Part shown: positions 16,511-27,600 of the stretch, piece after piece
How the letters are laid out: every line of letters begins with the position of its first letter
How positions within the stretch are numbered: the stretch's first letter is position 1
Source of the DNA: Halorarius halobius
Lineage (GTDB): Archaea > Halobacteriota > Halobacteria > Halobacteriales > Haloarculaceae
Assembly (NCBI RefSeq): GCF_024298865.1
Contig: NZ_CP101164.1
Coordinates: 103,502 to 167,501 of the forward strand
Direction: 5' to 3'
DNA length: 64,000 bases
Program-made: the position numbers and the translations under genes
The notes under the pieces: model-generated
What the model was told of the DNA's origin: nothing
Seen by the model: the letters and a program-made list of their open reading frames with translations, nothing else
Database searches by the model: none

Positions 16511-18556
16511 ATGTCTAACCGATTGATGAGTGAGCTAGCTCTCAACGATCAGGACATTAAACCAATCATTGAGGGTTCCCAGCTCATCGGGGGGGTCTAC
16601 TACATGCAGTACGACACGTGTACCATCGTGAGTAACGACCGTTGGAAAGACGAAGCCGACGGCGTTCCTCGACATTGCTACCTTCTCGCAACAGCCGCAG
16701 ACTGGGAAGACCCAGACAATTTCAACGAGGAAGACGCGTATGCGATGCTTCTTCGCGCCGAAGGCCCAGCGAAACTCCCCGCAGAGGACGACCTAATGAA
16801 AGTCCGGGAAGAAGCGATGCGAAAGAAAATCACAGGCGACTCCAGCATCGAATCAGACCGAGTCGTCCCCGGTTCCAGCGAAGATATCATGGACGTTCTC
16901 ACCCGAGACCGAATCCAATTCTCCGGGATCGAAGCCAAAATCCTCGGCACAATCTATCAAGAAAACAATGAACTGCAATTCGGAAGCGACGTGGAAACAT
17001 TCTATTCCAGTGCTCGCTACAAAGTCTACAAACCCGGGCCAGAAGCACTCGCGCGAATCTTTTCGGAAGTCCAGATTGGTCAAGACGACGAAGACGAGGA
17101 CGAAGTAGACCGGGAGGGGATTCGATTGGGGCGCGTTCGATATACCTCGACCGAGCGACGATCTGACCTCGAAGATGCGACCGTTCCTATCGATATTAAC
17201 GATATCATTGGCAACAAAACCGCGCTGTTCGGGATGACTCGAACCGGGAAATCGAACTCCATGAAAGTGTTTGCGACTGCGTCCTTCATGGAAGCAGTTG
17301 AAACCGGGGAAACACTCGGGCAGTTACTTTTCGACCCTACTGGTGAGTACGCTAACGTAAATACTCAAGACGACGAAACCGCACTCGCAGACATTCACGA
17401 CGACGCCGTCACAGTCTACAGCTGGGCAAGCGACGACGACAACGTCGAATCGCTCGAAATGAATTTCTTCGACTACGAACAAATCGAAGAAGTCTGGCAA
17501 ACCACCCGAACCCTTCTCACCCAAGATGCGACATACATTGACAGCTTCAAATCCGCAAACGTAGTCGGGCCAGGTGAAGATGGGGATTGGGGAGACCGTA
17601 ACACAGCAGTTCGCTGTCGCTCTGCCTTCTACGCAACGCTAATTCAGGCCGGATTCAGACCCCCCCAGGGCTGGACAACACCCATCCCTACAAACCAGGC
17701 CGTGCGTGACGAAGTCAACAATATCCTCGGGGAGGACGACTACTTCGAAGAGTCTGACGGAGGCGCACCCGGGTGGATGTTCGTTGATGCAGATGATCTT
17801 GTGACGTTCTGGGAAATTGTCGCCAACAACCGAGGAGACATAAATGCCGCCAATAACGGCGGTGACTGGATCGATAACGATCTGGATGCCATCCTTGTTG
17901 TATTCAATCAGGAACGAGGCGCTGGATATCGACACCTCCAGCCGTTACAGAGGTTCCACGGAACTGGGGCCGCAGGGTATTACCCTCGACGCATCTACGA
18001 GAGCCTTGTCGAAGGCGACATCGTGATTGTCGATCTTACTACCGGAACAGACGAGATCAATCAGCGAATCTCGAAAAACATCATCGACTATATCGTTAAC
18101 CGACAAGTCGGAATCTTCACCGATGGGGATAATCCACACAACATCCAGATTTACGTGGAGGAAGCACACCGGCTATTCGGAAGCGACTACCTAGATGAAG
18201 CCGAAGACAGCGACCCTTACGTTCGGCTCGCAAAAGAGGCTGCAAAGTATAACATTGGGTTAGTGTACGCAACGCAGGAAGTGAGCGGTGTAGACGACCG
18301 CGTACTCGCGAACACCGCGAACTGGATCGTGACGCACCTCAACAGCAAAAACGAAACCAAAGAGCTGTCGAATTACTATAACTTCGAAGCGTTCGAACGG
18401 CAGACTCGCGAAGCAGAGGACAAAGGATTCGCACGAGTGAAAACACGCAGTGGAGAGTTTATCATCCCTACCCAGATCGACCTCTTCGATACCGATCTCA
18501 TCGACCAAGCGGGCCAACTGTACGAGAACTACCACGGAGACGACGGAGGAGAATAA
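16511..18556 (+). CDS. HerA-like hexameric ATPase
   Basis: 681 residues. An N-terminal beta-rich region (about 1-220) occupies the place of the HAS barrel. The RecA-like core has Walker A GMTRTGKSNSMK (about 241-252), followed by LLFDPTGEYAN, and Walker B IQIYVEEAHRLF (about 545-556). The arginine-rich C-terminal segment ends with DLFDTDLIDQAGQLY. These are hallmarks of HerA/FtsK-type translocases. HerA normally pairs with the NurA nuclease, and a NurA-like gene starts 1 base after this stop. A DNA methyltransferase follows. Chromosomal HerA-NurA serves end resection; this divergent, AT-rich copy with a methyltransferase is better read as a defence or restriction machine (inference). Confidence 0.85.
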   Translation: MSNRLMSELALNDQDIKPIIEGSQLIGGVYYMQYDTCTIVSNDRWKDEADGVPRHCYLLATAADWEDPDNFNEEDAYAMLLRAEGPAKLPAEDDLMKVREEAMRKKITGDSSIESDRVVPGSSEDIMDVLTRDRIQFSGIEAKILGTIYQENNELQFGSDVETFYSSARYKVYKPGPEALARIFSEVQIGQDDEDEDEVDREGIRLGRVRYTSTERRSDLEDATVPIDINDIIGNKTALFGMTRTGKSNSMKVFATASFMEAVETGETLGQLLFDPTGEYANVNTQDDETALADIHDDAVTVYSWASDDDNVESLEMNFFDYEQIEEVWQTTRTLLTQDATYIDSFKSANVVGPGEDGDWGDRNTAVRCRSAFYATLIQAGFRPPQGWTTPIPTNQAVRDEVNNILGEDDYFEESDGGAPGWMFVDADDLVTFWEIVANNRGDINAANNGGDWIDNDLDAILVVFNQERGAGYRHLQPLQRFHGTGAAGYYPRRIYESLVEGDIVIVDLTTGTDEINQRISKNIIDYIVNRQVGIFTDGDNPHNIQIYVEEAHRLFGSDYLDEAEDSDPYVRLAKEAAKYNIGLVYATQEVSGVDDRVLANTANWIVTHLNSKNETKELSNYYNFEAFERQTREAEDKGFARVKTRSGEFIIPTQIDLFDTDLIDQAGQLYENYHGDDGGE

Positions 18557-18557
18557 A

Positions 18558-19934
18558 ATGCCGTATGAGAGTGGGAATACGTATGAGACAGCACAACGGC
18601 TAGGGCACGTTCCAATCATCGAAAACAAATTAGTTCAGGAGGAACTCGACGGGTTCAGCACAAAGGAGGTAGACCCGGACGAAGCCCCGATCGAAGACAA
18701 TAGCTATGCATTGGAGGATCTTCCGAACGAGGGTATTGACCCGAGTTACTTCCTCTCGATAGATGGGTCACTCCAGGAGGTTCCAACGAATGATGACTAC
18801 CCGAGCAATCGTATTGGATTCGTTCAAATCGCAGCCGTTCTCACCAAGCTCGACCTGCTCGACGAACAGGAAGCTGAGCGATTCGTTGATCCGGCGCGCG
18901 TCGAAGAGATCGATGACAGTTCGCTCCAGGATATCGTTCTCCCGAGCAGTAACTACATTCGAGACGATGCGGAAACAACCGTTGAGAGTTGGCGGAAACA
19001 CATTTACGACACGTTCAAAACACGCGAAATCGAGGGAAGATCCCTCCTAGATATCTACCTTGACGTGATTCAGGCCGATCCACGCCTGATCGATGAGAAT
19101 ACGGTGGACGTGTATCGATGCCCCAATCCAGACTGTCCGGCTAACACCGGTGAGCGTCGTTCTGAACTTCATATTCACACCAGCGTTGACGACTTCGGGC
19201 ATTGCCCCAAATGCGACACTGAAGTTTACCCGACTGATGCCCTTCGAACCCATGAACGAGTGAGCGAGAGTCAGTCGAATAGAACCGCGATATCAGATAT
19301 TATGCAGGTATTTGAGCACCTAACGCTGTGCGCATACCTGTTGTATCTTTCCGAGGAGAACCCGGAGCGTCTCTCTCGTGTAGGGTTTATTATCGATGGG
19401 CCACTGGCCATTTACGGGACAGGATCGTTCTTACATAAACCCATTCTGCAAACGATTGCACGAGTGTCGAACAGACAGAAGGAACTGGGGTACGCACCCC
19501 CGATAATCGTCGGGATCGAGAAAAGCGGTCAGCTCAAAGATCATGCAGATCAGATCAGGGATAAGATGGAACCGGGAACGGTACTCAAAATGGATAATGA
19601 GTACATCTACAAGTACGTGAAAACAGGGACAACCGATGATGAATATGGTGTGAGGGAACACTACGGGTGGCCGTTCATTTACCGGACGAGATCGGGGCGA
19701 GTGTTCATGTTGAAGGTTCCCAAGCTCCCAAACGGCGAGGAGAAGTATGATCCGATGAACTACCCATTGATGCGGAAGACGCTAGAGTCCATATCAAAGG
19801 TTGAAACGGCACTATACGATGATGCGACAATCCCAGTGACGCTCGCTCATCAACGTGCTTCGATCCCCCTGAAAACTGGATCGAAAGTACTTGAATTGTT
19901 CTCCAAAGGGGTACTTAATAACGGATCATCGTAG
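18558..19934 (+). CDS. NurA-domain nuclease with zinc-finger insert
   Basis: 458 residues from ATG 18558, directly behind the HerA stop. The NurA signature acidic sites are visible: FLSIDGS at about 65-71 and GFIIDGPLAIYG at about 276-287, the latter followed by ILQTIARVSNRQKE. Between them, at about 190-225, there are two Cys pairs (CPNPDC and CPKC), an apparent zinc-finger insertion. NurA is a Mn-dependent 5'-3' nuclease driven by HerA. The close spacing indicates co-translation and complex formation. The protein is longer than many archaeal NurA proteins, and the insert may confer target recognition. Confidence 0.78.
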   Translation: MPYESGNTYETAQRLGHVPIIENKLVQEELDGFSTKEVDPDEAPIEDNSYALEDLPNEGIDPSYFLSIDGSLQEVPTNDDYPSNRIGFVQIAAVLTKLDLLDEQEAERFVDPARVEEIDDSSLQDIVLPSSNYIRDDAETTVESWRKHIYDTFKTREIEGRSLLDIYLDVIQADPRLIDENTVDVYRCPNPDCPANTGERRSELHIHTSVDDFGHCPKCDTEVYPTDALRTHERVSESQSNRTAISDIMQVFEHLTLCAYLLYLSEENPERLSRVGFIIDGPLAIYGTGSFLHKPILQTIARVSNRQKELGYAPPIIVGIEKSGQLKDHADQIRDKMEPGTVLKMDNEYIYKYVKTGTTDDEYGVREHYGWPFIYRTRSGRVFMLKVPKLPNGEEKYDPMNYPLMRKTLESISKVETALYDDATIPVTLAHQRASIPLKTGSKVLELFSKGVLNNGSS

Positions 19935-20024
19935 CGGCGCAGTCTTGCGGTTCTTGCAATCCCGTCGCGATGCGCAAGATTAACACGACTCGCGAATATT
20001 TGTCCTGATAAGAATACCTTTTTC

Positions 20025-21302
20025 ATGTCAAAAACAACTGAGGGCGCTTCGATAAGTACGGATGATCTAATTGCAGAAAATACAATAGGACTCCAATCAA
20101 CGTGGAAAGAGGCCCCTCGAGGCTGGGGTCACAGTCTCCACCGACTCTCACCCTATATTGGAGGATTCCCGCCCGCTCTCGCCCACTACTTTATTCGCCG
20201 GTTTAGTGACGTTGGAGATACCGTTCTTGACCCATTCTCTGGAGGTGGAACGACTCCGCTGGAAGCAGCTCTTCATAATCGAAAAGGATACGGGAACGAC
20301 ATATTTAGCTACGCTTATACACTGTCAAAAGCCAAATGTAACCCGGTCAACCCTGAGAATTTTGAGGAGTATCTCGACGAGAAACTAGACGAAGCAGCAT
20401 CGGTTGATAACACCGGGATGCGACTACTGGACAACGACGATCTACAGGTGTTCTATTCGGACTATACGCTGGATCAAATTCTTCGGTTGCGAGAAGTGCT
20501 GTATGACGATGATAGCCCGAAAGCGATGTATCTCAAAGCAGTGATGTGCGGCATCCTTCACGGCCCGAGTCAAATGTTCCTCTCGCTTCAAACAAAGGAT
20601 ACGTACTCGGGAACCGCGAACTATGTTCGCGAGTATGCCGAGGAACACGATCTTGAACTTCCAGAGCGTGATATTCGCCCCAAGGCCATACAAAAACATG
20701 AATTAGCACAAGAAGACTTCATTCCACCGTGGGTCAATTCACAAACAAAGATTACGCAATCAAACGCCACCGATCTCCCTTTTGAATCAGAGACAGCGGA
20801 TCTCATCGTTACGTCACCACCATATATGCAGACGCTGAACTACGATTGGAATAATTGGATTCGACTTTGGTGGCTGAATACCCCACGTGAGGATGAACGG
20901 GATAACCTTGTCAGTACCCAAGATACGGATAAGTATCGGGAGTTCATGCGTGAGTGTCTCTGGGAGATGTATAATGTACTCGCGCCAGACAGCGTCGCGG
21001 TATTAATTGTCGGTGACGTTCGAAAGCACTTGTCCAATCGAAAACAGATACTCAACACGGCAGCGATTATCGCGGAAGAAGCCCAACAGTACACGGATTT
21101 TGACGTTCATGGGATTATTGATGATGCCTACGACGTGGATAACCGCAGCTATGTTGTTTTCAACCGATTGAAATACGATCATGATGAGGATGACGAAGAG
21201 CGAGAAACAATTGACCGGTGTCTGATCTTGAAGAAGGGCTCACCGGAGATGTCTACCGAGCCCGAGATTGATTGGGAAAAAGAATTGTACAAAAGTGCCT
21301 AA
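20025..21302 (+). CDS. DNA methyltransferase (N4/N6 amino-group type)
   Basis: 425 residues. Motif [15 protein letters not shown] (about residues 67-80), binds S-adenosylmethionine, and motif [16 protein letters not shown] (about 261-274), is the catalytic loop. The S/D-P-P-Y tetrad indicates exocyclic amino methylation (N4-cytosine or N6-adenine). The motif I to IV order implies the beta class. The intervening 180 residues would carry target recognition. It follows the HerA and NurA genes on the same strand with a 90-base gap containing a cttgcg/cgcaag hairpin. I infer that it marks self DNA against the HerA-NurA machine. Confidence 0.85.
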   Translation: MSKTTEGASISTDDLIAENTIGLQSTWKEAPRGWGHSLHRLSPYIGGFPPALAHYFIRRFSDVGDTVLDPFSGGGTTPLEAALHNRKGYGNDIFSYAYTLSKAKCNPVNPENFEEYLDEKLDEAASVDNTGMRLLDNDDLQVFYSDYTLDQILRLREVLYDDDSPKAMYLKAVMCGILHGPSQMFLSLQTKDTYSGTANYVREYAEEHDLELPERDIRPKAIQKHELAQEDFIPPWVNSQTKITQSNATDLPFESETADLIVTSPPYMQTLNYDWNNWIRLWWLNTPREDERDNLVSTQDTDKYREFMRECLWEMYNVLAPDSVAVLIVGDVRKHLSNRKQILNTAAIIAEEAQQYTDFDVHGIIDDAYDVDNRSYVVFNRLKYDHDEDDEERETIDRCLILKKGSPEMSTEPEIDWEKELYKSA

Positions 21303-21648
21303 GTCTTCTCTGGTCATCGCAGCTTGTTGTTCAATGTGTAATGACTCGCTACGGGCGGCGTACACTCGGTATGCTGGATGAATTACTTGAGGAGTACCGA
21401 TTCGATATCCTGTTAGGAAAGAAATTCCGCGAGCATAGCGAGCGGTAGTGCTTTGTCGGCTTTCAGCGGCATCAATTTAATAAAACAAATTCCGATCTGC
21501 TGTATGTAACCTCTACGTCTCGCACTGCGGCTCTATCAGATAACGAGTCTCTCCTCCAGTTTGAGGCATAACAAACGCATCAATCACCGATTGAAGCATC
21601 ACAAAACTCACCGACACAACTTTATGTATTCCGCGGAAATTAAAATAT
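21303..21648. other. Intergenic region with a 35-codon ORF
   Basis: Only a short plus-strand frame is visible, ATG 21341 to TAG 21448 (MTRYGRRTLGMLDELL..., 35 residues). It looks like a truncated or degenerate coding remnant rather than an intact gene. The rest is AT-rich. A TATA-like box for the next gene is at 21620-21627. Confidence 0.35.
21620..21627 (+). promoter_or_regulatory. TATA-like box for the HTH-PIN pair
   Basis: The sequence ctttatgt is centred about 26 bases upstream of ATG 21649, predicting a leaderless transcript. It lacks the hairpin leader used by backbone genes. Confidence 0.45.
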
Positions 21649-22236
21649 ATGGCCGAATCAGCTATCTCGGATTCGCACCCGTTGGATACGATGCTGGCAG
21701 TTTCTGACGTGATCCAGAACGAACGGTTGGCACGTCTGTACGCTCGGGTACTCGAACTCGACACCCCAACTGTAGAGGAACTCGCAAGCCGTTCTGCGAG
21801 TTCTCAAACCACGGTCTACGAGGATGTCAAGCATCTCGTGGAAATCGGTGTCCTTGAGCGCGTGACGGACTCTCAGCCGCACCGATATAGCGCTCGACGG
21901 GTCGATATGACCATTCAGACCGGGGAAGAGACGTTTCAAATCACCCCGACACTCCTCGTCGCCTTGGCTCAACGCGACTCGAACGACAATATCGAACTCT
22001 ACATCGAACGCCACGGAGTCAGTGGTCTGGCGACGGTAATCGAATACGCTCGGGCCTACACGAAATCGGAGATGACTGCCCGGATCATGGCTCGAGAGCA
22101 GGAGATTCCCGTCCTCGAAGCCGAAACAATCCTCCAGGAGCTCCAGGAAATCCTCCTTGATGTAGAGGACGAGATTTCGACTGAAATCGATATCGAGGCG
22201 TTGGATGCAGACGTCGACGAGCAAATTGGCGAGTAG
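21649..22236 (+). CDS. Winged-helix antitoxin/regulator
   Basis: 195 residues. Residues about 20-85 form a winged helix of ArsR/TrmB appearance: LARLYARVLELDTPTVEELA, then SSQTTVYEDVKHLVEIGVLE, then a short wing (PHRYSARRV). The remainder is helical and acidic, and could bind the toxin. It starts 5 bases before a PIN-domain gene, a common haloarchaeal antitoxin-toxin layout. It probably represses its own promoter. The promoter appears leaderless, with a TATA-like box at 21620. Confidence 0.72.
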   Translation: MAESAISDSHPLDTMLAVSDVIQNERLARLYARVLELDTPTVEELASRSASSQTTVYEDVKHLVEIGVLERVTDSQPHRYSARRVDMTIQTGEETFQITPTLLVALAQRDSNDNIELYIERHGVSGLATVIEYARAYTKSEMTARIMAREQEIPVLEAETILQELQEILLDVEDEISTEIDIEALDADVDEQIGE

Positions 22237-22241
22237 TACCC

Positions 22242-22775
22242 GTGCCGGAACAACTCTTTCCCGATGTCGAGAGTCACCTCATCGACACGAATCTCTTCAT
22301 TCGCTTCGAGCGCCACGAGACGATTGACCTGCTCGAGCGAGCAGTGACCGAACACGATCTCGTTCTCTTGGTCCCGCAGCGAGTATACGATGAACTCACG
22401 CCAGAGTCCTATCCCTACGACCAACCTCCAATTGACGATGCGATAGAATCCGGCTGGGTGCAGGTCTTGGAGGAAGTTGATTACTCGAATCCCGTCGTTT
22501 CAGCCACGATGGATATGGTTCGACAGTATATCTCCGTCGCCACCGATCGTCCCGAGCACACGATAGAGCAAGCCGATGCAGAAGTGGGTGGGGCAGCAGC
22601 GACGCTCTTGGAAGATGGACGCACAAACTCGATCGCGATCTACACGAACGACAGGGCCGCATTCCGGGGGATCGAGCGAGCGCTCTCTCAACACAACTAC
22701 GAGAACCACGTTCAATTGATCAAGGCGTTCGATTTCGCGGATACCGTCGAGAACAGATATCAATTCTCTGGATAA
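22242..22775 (+). CDS. PIN-domain RNase toxin
   Basis: 177 residues from GTG 22242, 5 bases after the HTH gene. PIN acidic residues are visible: HLIDTNLFIRF (about 12-22), VYDELT (about 47-52), ADAEVGGAA (about 110-118) and YTNDRAAFRG (about 131-140). PIN toxins cleave tRNA or rRNA. The pairing with an upstream HTH protein fits a VapBC-like toxin-antitoxin module. It probably stabilises the replicon or acts in abortive infection. Confidence 0.75.
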   Translation: MPEQLFPDVESHLIDTNLFIRFERHETIDLLERAVTEHDLVLLVPQRVYDELTPESYPYDQPPIDDAIESGWVQVLEEVDYSNPVVSATMDMVRQYISVATDRPEHTIEQADAEVGGAAATLLEDGRTNSIAIYTNDRAAFRGIERALSQHNYENHVQLIKAFDFADTVENRYQFSG

Positions 22776-22893
22776 CCACTCTTTCAACAATTAGACGAAT
22801 GGAGTAATAATCGAGAGCCGTGCCTCGTCTCTCTATTCGGAATTCGATTCTAGAAACCGACCGTTGCACGCTCTCTGACGGTGGAACGCCATT

Positions 22894-22922
22894 TTTGTCG
22901 CCCCCCGACAGGTGAAGGGGCT
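22894..22922 (+). promoter_or_regulatory. Leader hairpin element, copy 8 (MoxR ATPase)
   Basis: TTTGTCG with stem GCCCC/GGGGC around a loop ending GGTGAA, 38 bases upstream of ATG 22961. It marks the return from cargo to backbone. Confidence 0.62.
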
Positions 22923-22960
22923 GGAAAGACCCAGACAGAACGCCTCGACCACCAGAACTC

Positions 22961-24565
22961 ATGTCCTCAGCATCCACCGCGAGTGGCGACACCACTCCCG
23001 AAGGCCAGGTTGTCCTCTCACACCTCGTGAACCGACTCCTCCAGCGTGAAGGAGGCAACGTCCCTGTCGAGCGAGTGGCGCTACGAGTGTCCGACTACGT
23101 CGACCTCTCCGACCAGGACGCCGCCGACCTCATCGACGAGGGGGAAGACGCCGGTATTTACACGCTAGATCGCTCTTCGGGCGGGAACGCCACCATCACC
23201 GGCGTTTCACCACAGGGGACGGAACCCGAGGTCATCACCGATGCCTTCGGCGAACTCCAACAAGACACCGACGTTGACTTCCGCGTGATCGAAGTCGTGA
23301 CCGACACGATTAATGACGCCCTCCAAGACGCCGGGTACGACGCCTTCGAGTCGCTCGCGGACGCCAACGTTGACGACATCGCCGGCCTCACCAGCACGCT
23401 CACCGAGAGCCGCGCCGAGAACCTCCTCAAAGAGGCTGCCACGCACGTCCCCGTTGGACTCCGCCTCGCGAAGAACGCCGCCACCTACTACGACCAGCGG
23501 ATCGACCCCGACACCGAACGGGCCGCCGCTCGCGTCACCGACCTCTCGCTCGTCACCGATTCTGTCGGTGAACCCCAGTACCGCTCGGAGGGGTGGGAGC
23601 CCGACGACGAGCGCGGGATGTACGTTTCCGACATCGGCCGCAACGCCGGGAGTCCTGTCCCCACTGGCCTGCACATCCTTGACGATCCCGACTACCCGAG
23701 CGTCCCGAAGGCTGCGACTCACCCCGACGCAGCCTATGACGCGCTCCCGGTCGACGACAACGGCGAGGTCGTCCCACCTGCCGTCCCCATCGACCCACGC
23801 TTCCAGCTCCCCCTCGATGAGCTCATCGCGAAGAAACTCGCCCGTGGCCTCATCCCGATTCGGGTGGTCGGGCCGCGCGGGTCGGGAAAGAACTATCTCA
23901 TCAAGTATCTGTGCCACAAGACGAACCGGGGCTACCAGTCTATCGACGTCGATCGTGCGACCGAACCCGAGGACCTCTTCGGCCCGCTCGTCCCGGATGG
24001 CGACGTCATCGTTCCTCGCAACGGCGCCGTGAAACAGGGTCTCCTGAACGGCGATACGATTGTGATCAACGAGTTCCCCGTCATGCAGGCCGGCGCTGCC
24101 ATCGCGTTACATCGACTCTTGAACGAAGGGACGCTCCTGGTCAAAAGCCACGGTGAACTCGTAGAGCCGCACCCGTCGGCCCGCCTCGTCATCACCATGA
24201 ACCCGCCGACCCGCGAGTACCGGGATTCGGAGCCGATGAACTCGGCAACGAGAGGTCGCTTCCGCTCGTTCGAGCAGCCCTATATCCAGGATGTCGAGGA
24301 AGAAGTGGATACGCTCGACAGGCAGGTGAACAGCGGTGAACCCGTCGTGGACCGACCGACGCTCAAGAAGATCGTCCAGTTCGCCCATCAAACCCGGGAA
24401 AACGAGTCCTGGCCCACGCTCTCGACGCGGAATCTCACCATCCTCTGTGAACACATCGAAGACGGAGTCTATCCAAAGGCCGCCGTCAAGGGAGTGCTCT
24501 GGGGGGTTGCCGAACCAAACCAGTATCCCGAGGACGCCTACGAAACGCTGAACGACTACCTGTAG
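22961..24565 (+). CDS. MoxR-type AAA+ ATPase
   Basis: 534 residues. The N-terminal half (about 1-280) is an extension rich in helical repeats, including an HhH-like stretch (AFESLADANVDDIAGL, about 128-143). The AAA+ core has Walker A VGPRGSGKNYLIK (about 300-312), Walker B DTIVINEFP (about 365-373), sensor-1-like LVITMNPPT (about 408-416) and arginine-containing SATRGRF (about 427-433). This resembles the MoxR/CbbQ/NorQ branch, which works with a VWA partner as a remodelling chaperone. The next gene encodes exactly such a VWA protein. The long N-terminal extension is unusual for the family. Confidence 0.8.
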   Translation: MSSASTASGDTTPEGQVVLSHLVNRLLQREGGNVPVERVALRVSDYVDLSDQDAADLIDEGEDAGIYTLDRSSGGNATITGVSPQGTEPEVITDAFGELQQDTDVDFRVIEVVTDTINDALQDAGYDAFESLADANVDDIAGLTSTLTESRAENLLKEAATHVPVGLRLAKNAATYYDQRIDPDTERAAARVTDLSLVTDSVGEPQYRSEGWEPDDERGMYVSDIGRNAGSPVPTGLHILDDPDYPSVPKAATHPDAAYDALPVDDNGEVVPPAVPIDPRFQLPLDELIAKKLARGLIPIRVVGPRGSGKNYLIKYLCHKTNRGYQSIDVDRATEPEDLFGPLVPDGDVIVPRNGAVKQGLLNGDTIVINEFPVMQAGAAIALHRLLNEGTLLVKSHGELVEPHPSARLVITMNPPTREYRDSEPMNSATRGRFRSFEQPYIQDVEEEVDTLDRQVNSGEPVVDRPTLKKIVQFAHQTRENESWPTLSTRNLTILCEHIEDGVYPKAAVKGVLWGVAEPNQYPEDAYETLNDYL

Positions 24566-24583
24566 AGGAACCAGCAGCGCCTG

Positions 24584-24611
24584 TTTGTGCGCCCCCGTGA
24601 CGGTGAGGGGC
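24584..24611 (+). promoter_or_regulatory. Leader hairpin element, copy 9 (VWA protein)
   Basis: TTTGTGC with stem GCCCC/GGGGC around loop CGTGACGGTGA, 50 bases upstream of ATG 24662. The element gives the VWA gene its own leader although it follows the MoxR gene closely. Confidence 0.65.
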
Positions 24612-24661
24612 AGCACGCTCTGTCCAGTACTCGTCCGTCCCGCATCGGTCCTGTTCCAACC

Positions 24662-27600
24662 ATGTCAGTTCAACGCCACCAGGTCGCAGACGACCTCAAA
24701 CCAGACGCTGCTGTGAGATCGCGGATTTCTACACAGCGGGCCGACCGTCTCCGAGAGTTCATCTTCGGTCACTTACCCAGGGATGTGACCGTCGACGTCG
24801 TTATTTCCTCCAGCGTCCAAACTGCTGCCGTTCTCCCCGTCGATGTCGATGCTATCGTTTCTTCAGATGCGACGGAACTCGAACGCGCTCAGGCCGAACA
24901 GTTGCTCGCCGGTGTCGACGCCGACTACTTGGTACTGGTGACCGGGAATGAAGCCGACCTCACGCGAATCCCACTCAACGACCAGCTCACCGCTGACCAT
25001 GCCCACCAGTTCGGATTGGCTTTTCACGAACTTCTCCATATACTTAAGACCGCCATCACAGCCATCTCGGAACTCCTCGAGGTCGAGATCGATCCCGAGT
25101 ACCACACTCAGGTTCACGACCTTATCAACATCGTCGAGGATGGCGCAATCGAGTCCGAAGCTATCCACGGCAAGAATTTCAGCGATAACGCCGGTATCCG
25201 ACTCGAACTCACCCGGCGACTCCACTCGCAGACCCCCGGGGACATCCCTGATGGAGAGGAAATCCGCTACTCTTTCTGGGATGCCGTAACGAGTTGTCTA
25301 TACGACGAGGCCATCTATCCGACGGGGACGACCGACGTTCTCCTCGACGGAGATGACCTTCGCATACAGTTCAAGAGTGACGCGGATCGGGACGCATTCG
25401 AGGCGATTCATTCGGAACTGTGTACGCTGTCTGACGACGCGCACGCGATTCGGAGCGCTGACCGATCAGACATTACTCACAACCACGACAAGACCGCCTC
25501 GATCCGTCGAGCACGACGGGTTATCCAGACATGGACCGCCCACATTCAGCCCGTCCTCGAGGCCGACGAAGAGGACGAAGAAGAGCAGGAACAGGACGCC
25601 CAGACCAATAAACAGGGGGCTGGTGACAGAAACGAAAGCGGGCAGCAAGATCAATCCAGTGGGGATGGGAGTGACGAGGCCGTAGGACAGCCCGAGACGC
25701 CATCTGGCGACGACATCTCCAGTGGAAACGAAGGCCCACAGGACGACGAGGGGGACGCTGGTACAGATGGGGATTCACAGGGACCGTCACAACCCCAGTC
25801 ACCGATACAACTCCCCGAAGACTTTGATCCGACTGACGTCTCACTGTCGCGGGAAGCAACGAGTGACCCCCGCCAAAACGTCTTCGAGCAACCGCAGGTC
25901 ACGGACGATCCCAACCCCACCGATGTCGACGAGATCGACAATCAGAGAGAAGAGGGTCAAGGGGAAGAGGACGAACAGAACGACGAGCAGGCCCCCAGCA
26001 GCGGCGAGGGCGTACAGGACCACCACGGGGATGGTGAAGACACAGGTGACGCAGAAGCCGACGAGGAGAGAACTGAGGACGCTCAGGACACGGGAAACGA
26101 TACCGACGGTGAGGGTGATGTCAGAGACGAGGCTGGGAGCGGGGGTAATGAGGGACAGTCCGAGTTAGAATCCGAACCGTCGAGTCGGGCCCAAGCCATC
26201 GCGCAGGCCACCGATCGCGCCCGACAACGTGAGCAGGAACAACAGGGTGGTAACCCAGGTCAAGAGACCAGCTTTCCCGAGACAGAAGCGCCGTCGAAGT
26301 CACCATCGCCCGAGGAGGACACGGATAACGTCCCGAAATCCGCCGCGTCGAGTTCCATCAACACTCAGCAACAGAACCAAGACCAGCTCACTCTCGGGGA
26401 ATTTGGCGGCGATACCCAGGACGATCGCGAGAGCGAAAGTCCCGATACGAGCGAAGACGAGATCGACGATACTCCGGGTACAGGCGAGGGCGACGACGAG
26501 CGTTCTTCGGACGGGTTAGATGAGGCAGGGCAGTCGGATCAAGCGGAGACCCCGACGCCCGAGCTGGCAAACAATAGCGCGGCGGCGGGGGACATGGACA
26601 CCGACGCACGTTCGGAATCGGAGTCCGGTTCAGAGCCCGAAGCCGAATCAGACGCTGACTCGGGGCAAGACATCCCGGAGGGACCTGCCCATGCCGAGAG
26701 TTCGACGAGGTCGCCCGACGAAGACAAAGCCACCTACGAGAAAGCCCTCGCGGGAGACGAATGCGCCGCCCACGGCGAATCCGAGCGCGAAGGCATCGAC
26801 GAACAGGCCCTCGAGGAAGAACTCTCCGCGCTCGCTGACCACCTCGAACGCTCCGCTCGCCAGCAAGCACAGAACGGGGAAGAACAGGACAGTGAAGGAG
26901 GTGGGAAACAGGGTGGGCCTGGAAGCCTGGACGACCTCGATATCCTCCCCATCAGCGACGATCTCGCCCCTCCTCGTGAGTGGGGCGCTATCGAAGAAGG
27001 GGCGGATCAAGTCGCAGACACCCTCGAGATGTACCTCCGGCTCGACCGCCGCAAAAGCGTGCGGCGTGGCCTCTCTGCCGGGGCTTACGATTCGCGAGCC
27101 GGTCATCGCCTCGCCATCGGCGACCCCCGCGTGTGCAAATCCCGAACCCTTGGGAACGAAAAGCAGTACGCGCTCGTTCTCGTCCTCGACCGTTCTACGT
27201 CGATGCGCCGGGGGTCACCACCGAAGATCGAGGTCGCGACGCAAGCCCTCGCCCGATTCGCACTCGCTGCCGAGAACCTCGGAATTCGCGTCGCCATCAC
27301 CGACTTCTACGACGGCGATGCCCGCCTCGTGAAACCATTTAGTATAGACACTCGCCATGTCCAGGCAAACCTCCTCGATACGACGTGTAGTGGCGGGACG
27401 CCCCTCGCTGATGCGATTGGTCTCGCCCGTGACCTCGTCGAAGCACAGCACGACGAGCCATTAATAATTACCGTGACAGACGACAATCCCTCCTCGGCGG
27501 ACGACGTCATCGACCAGATCCGGCGGTCACACGCACCCGTGTGTTCGCTCACGATCGCGACCGATTGCCAGCACGGGTCGCTCTCTGACAGTGCCTCCGA

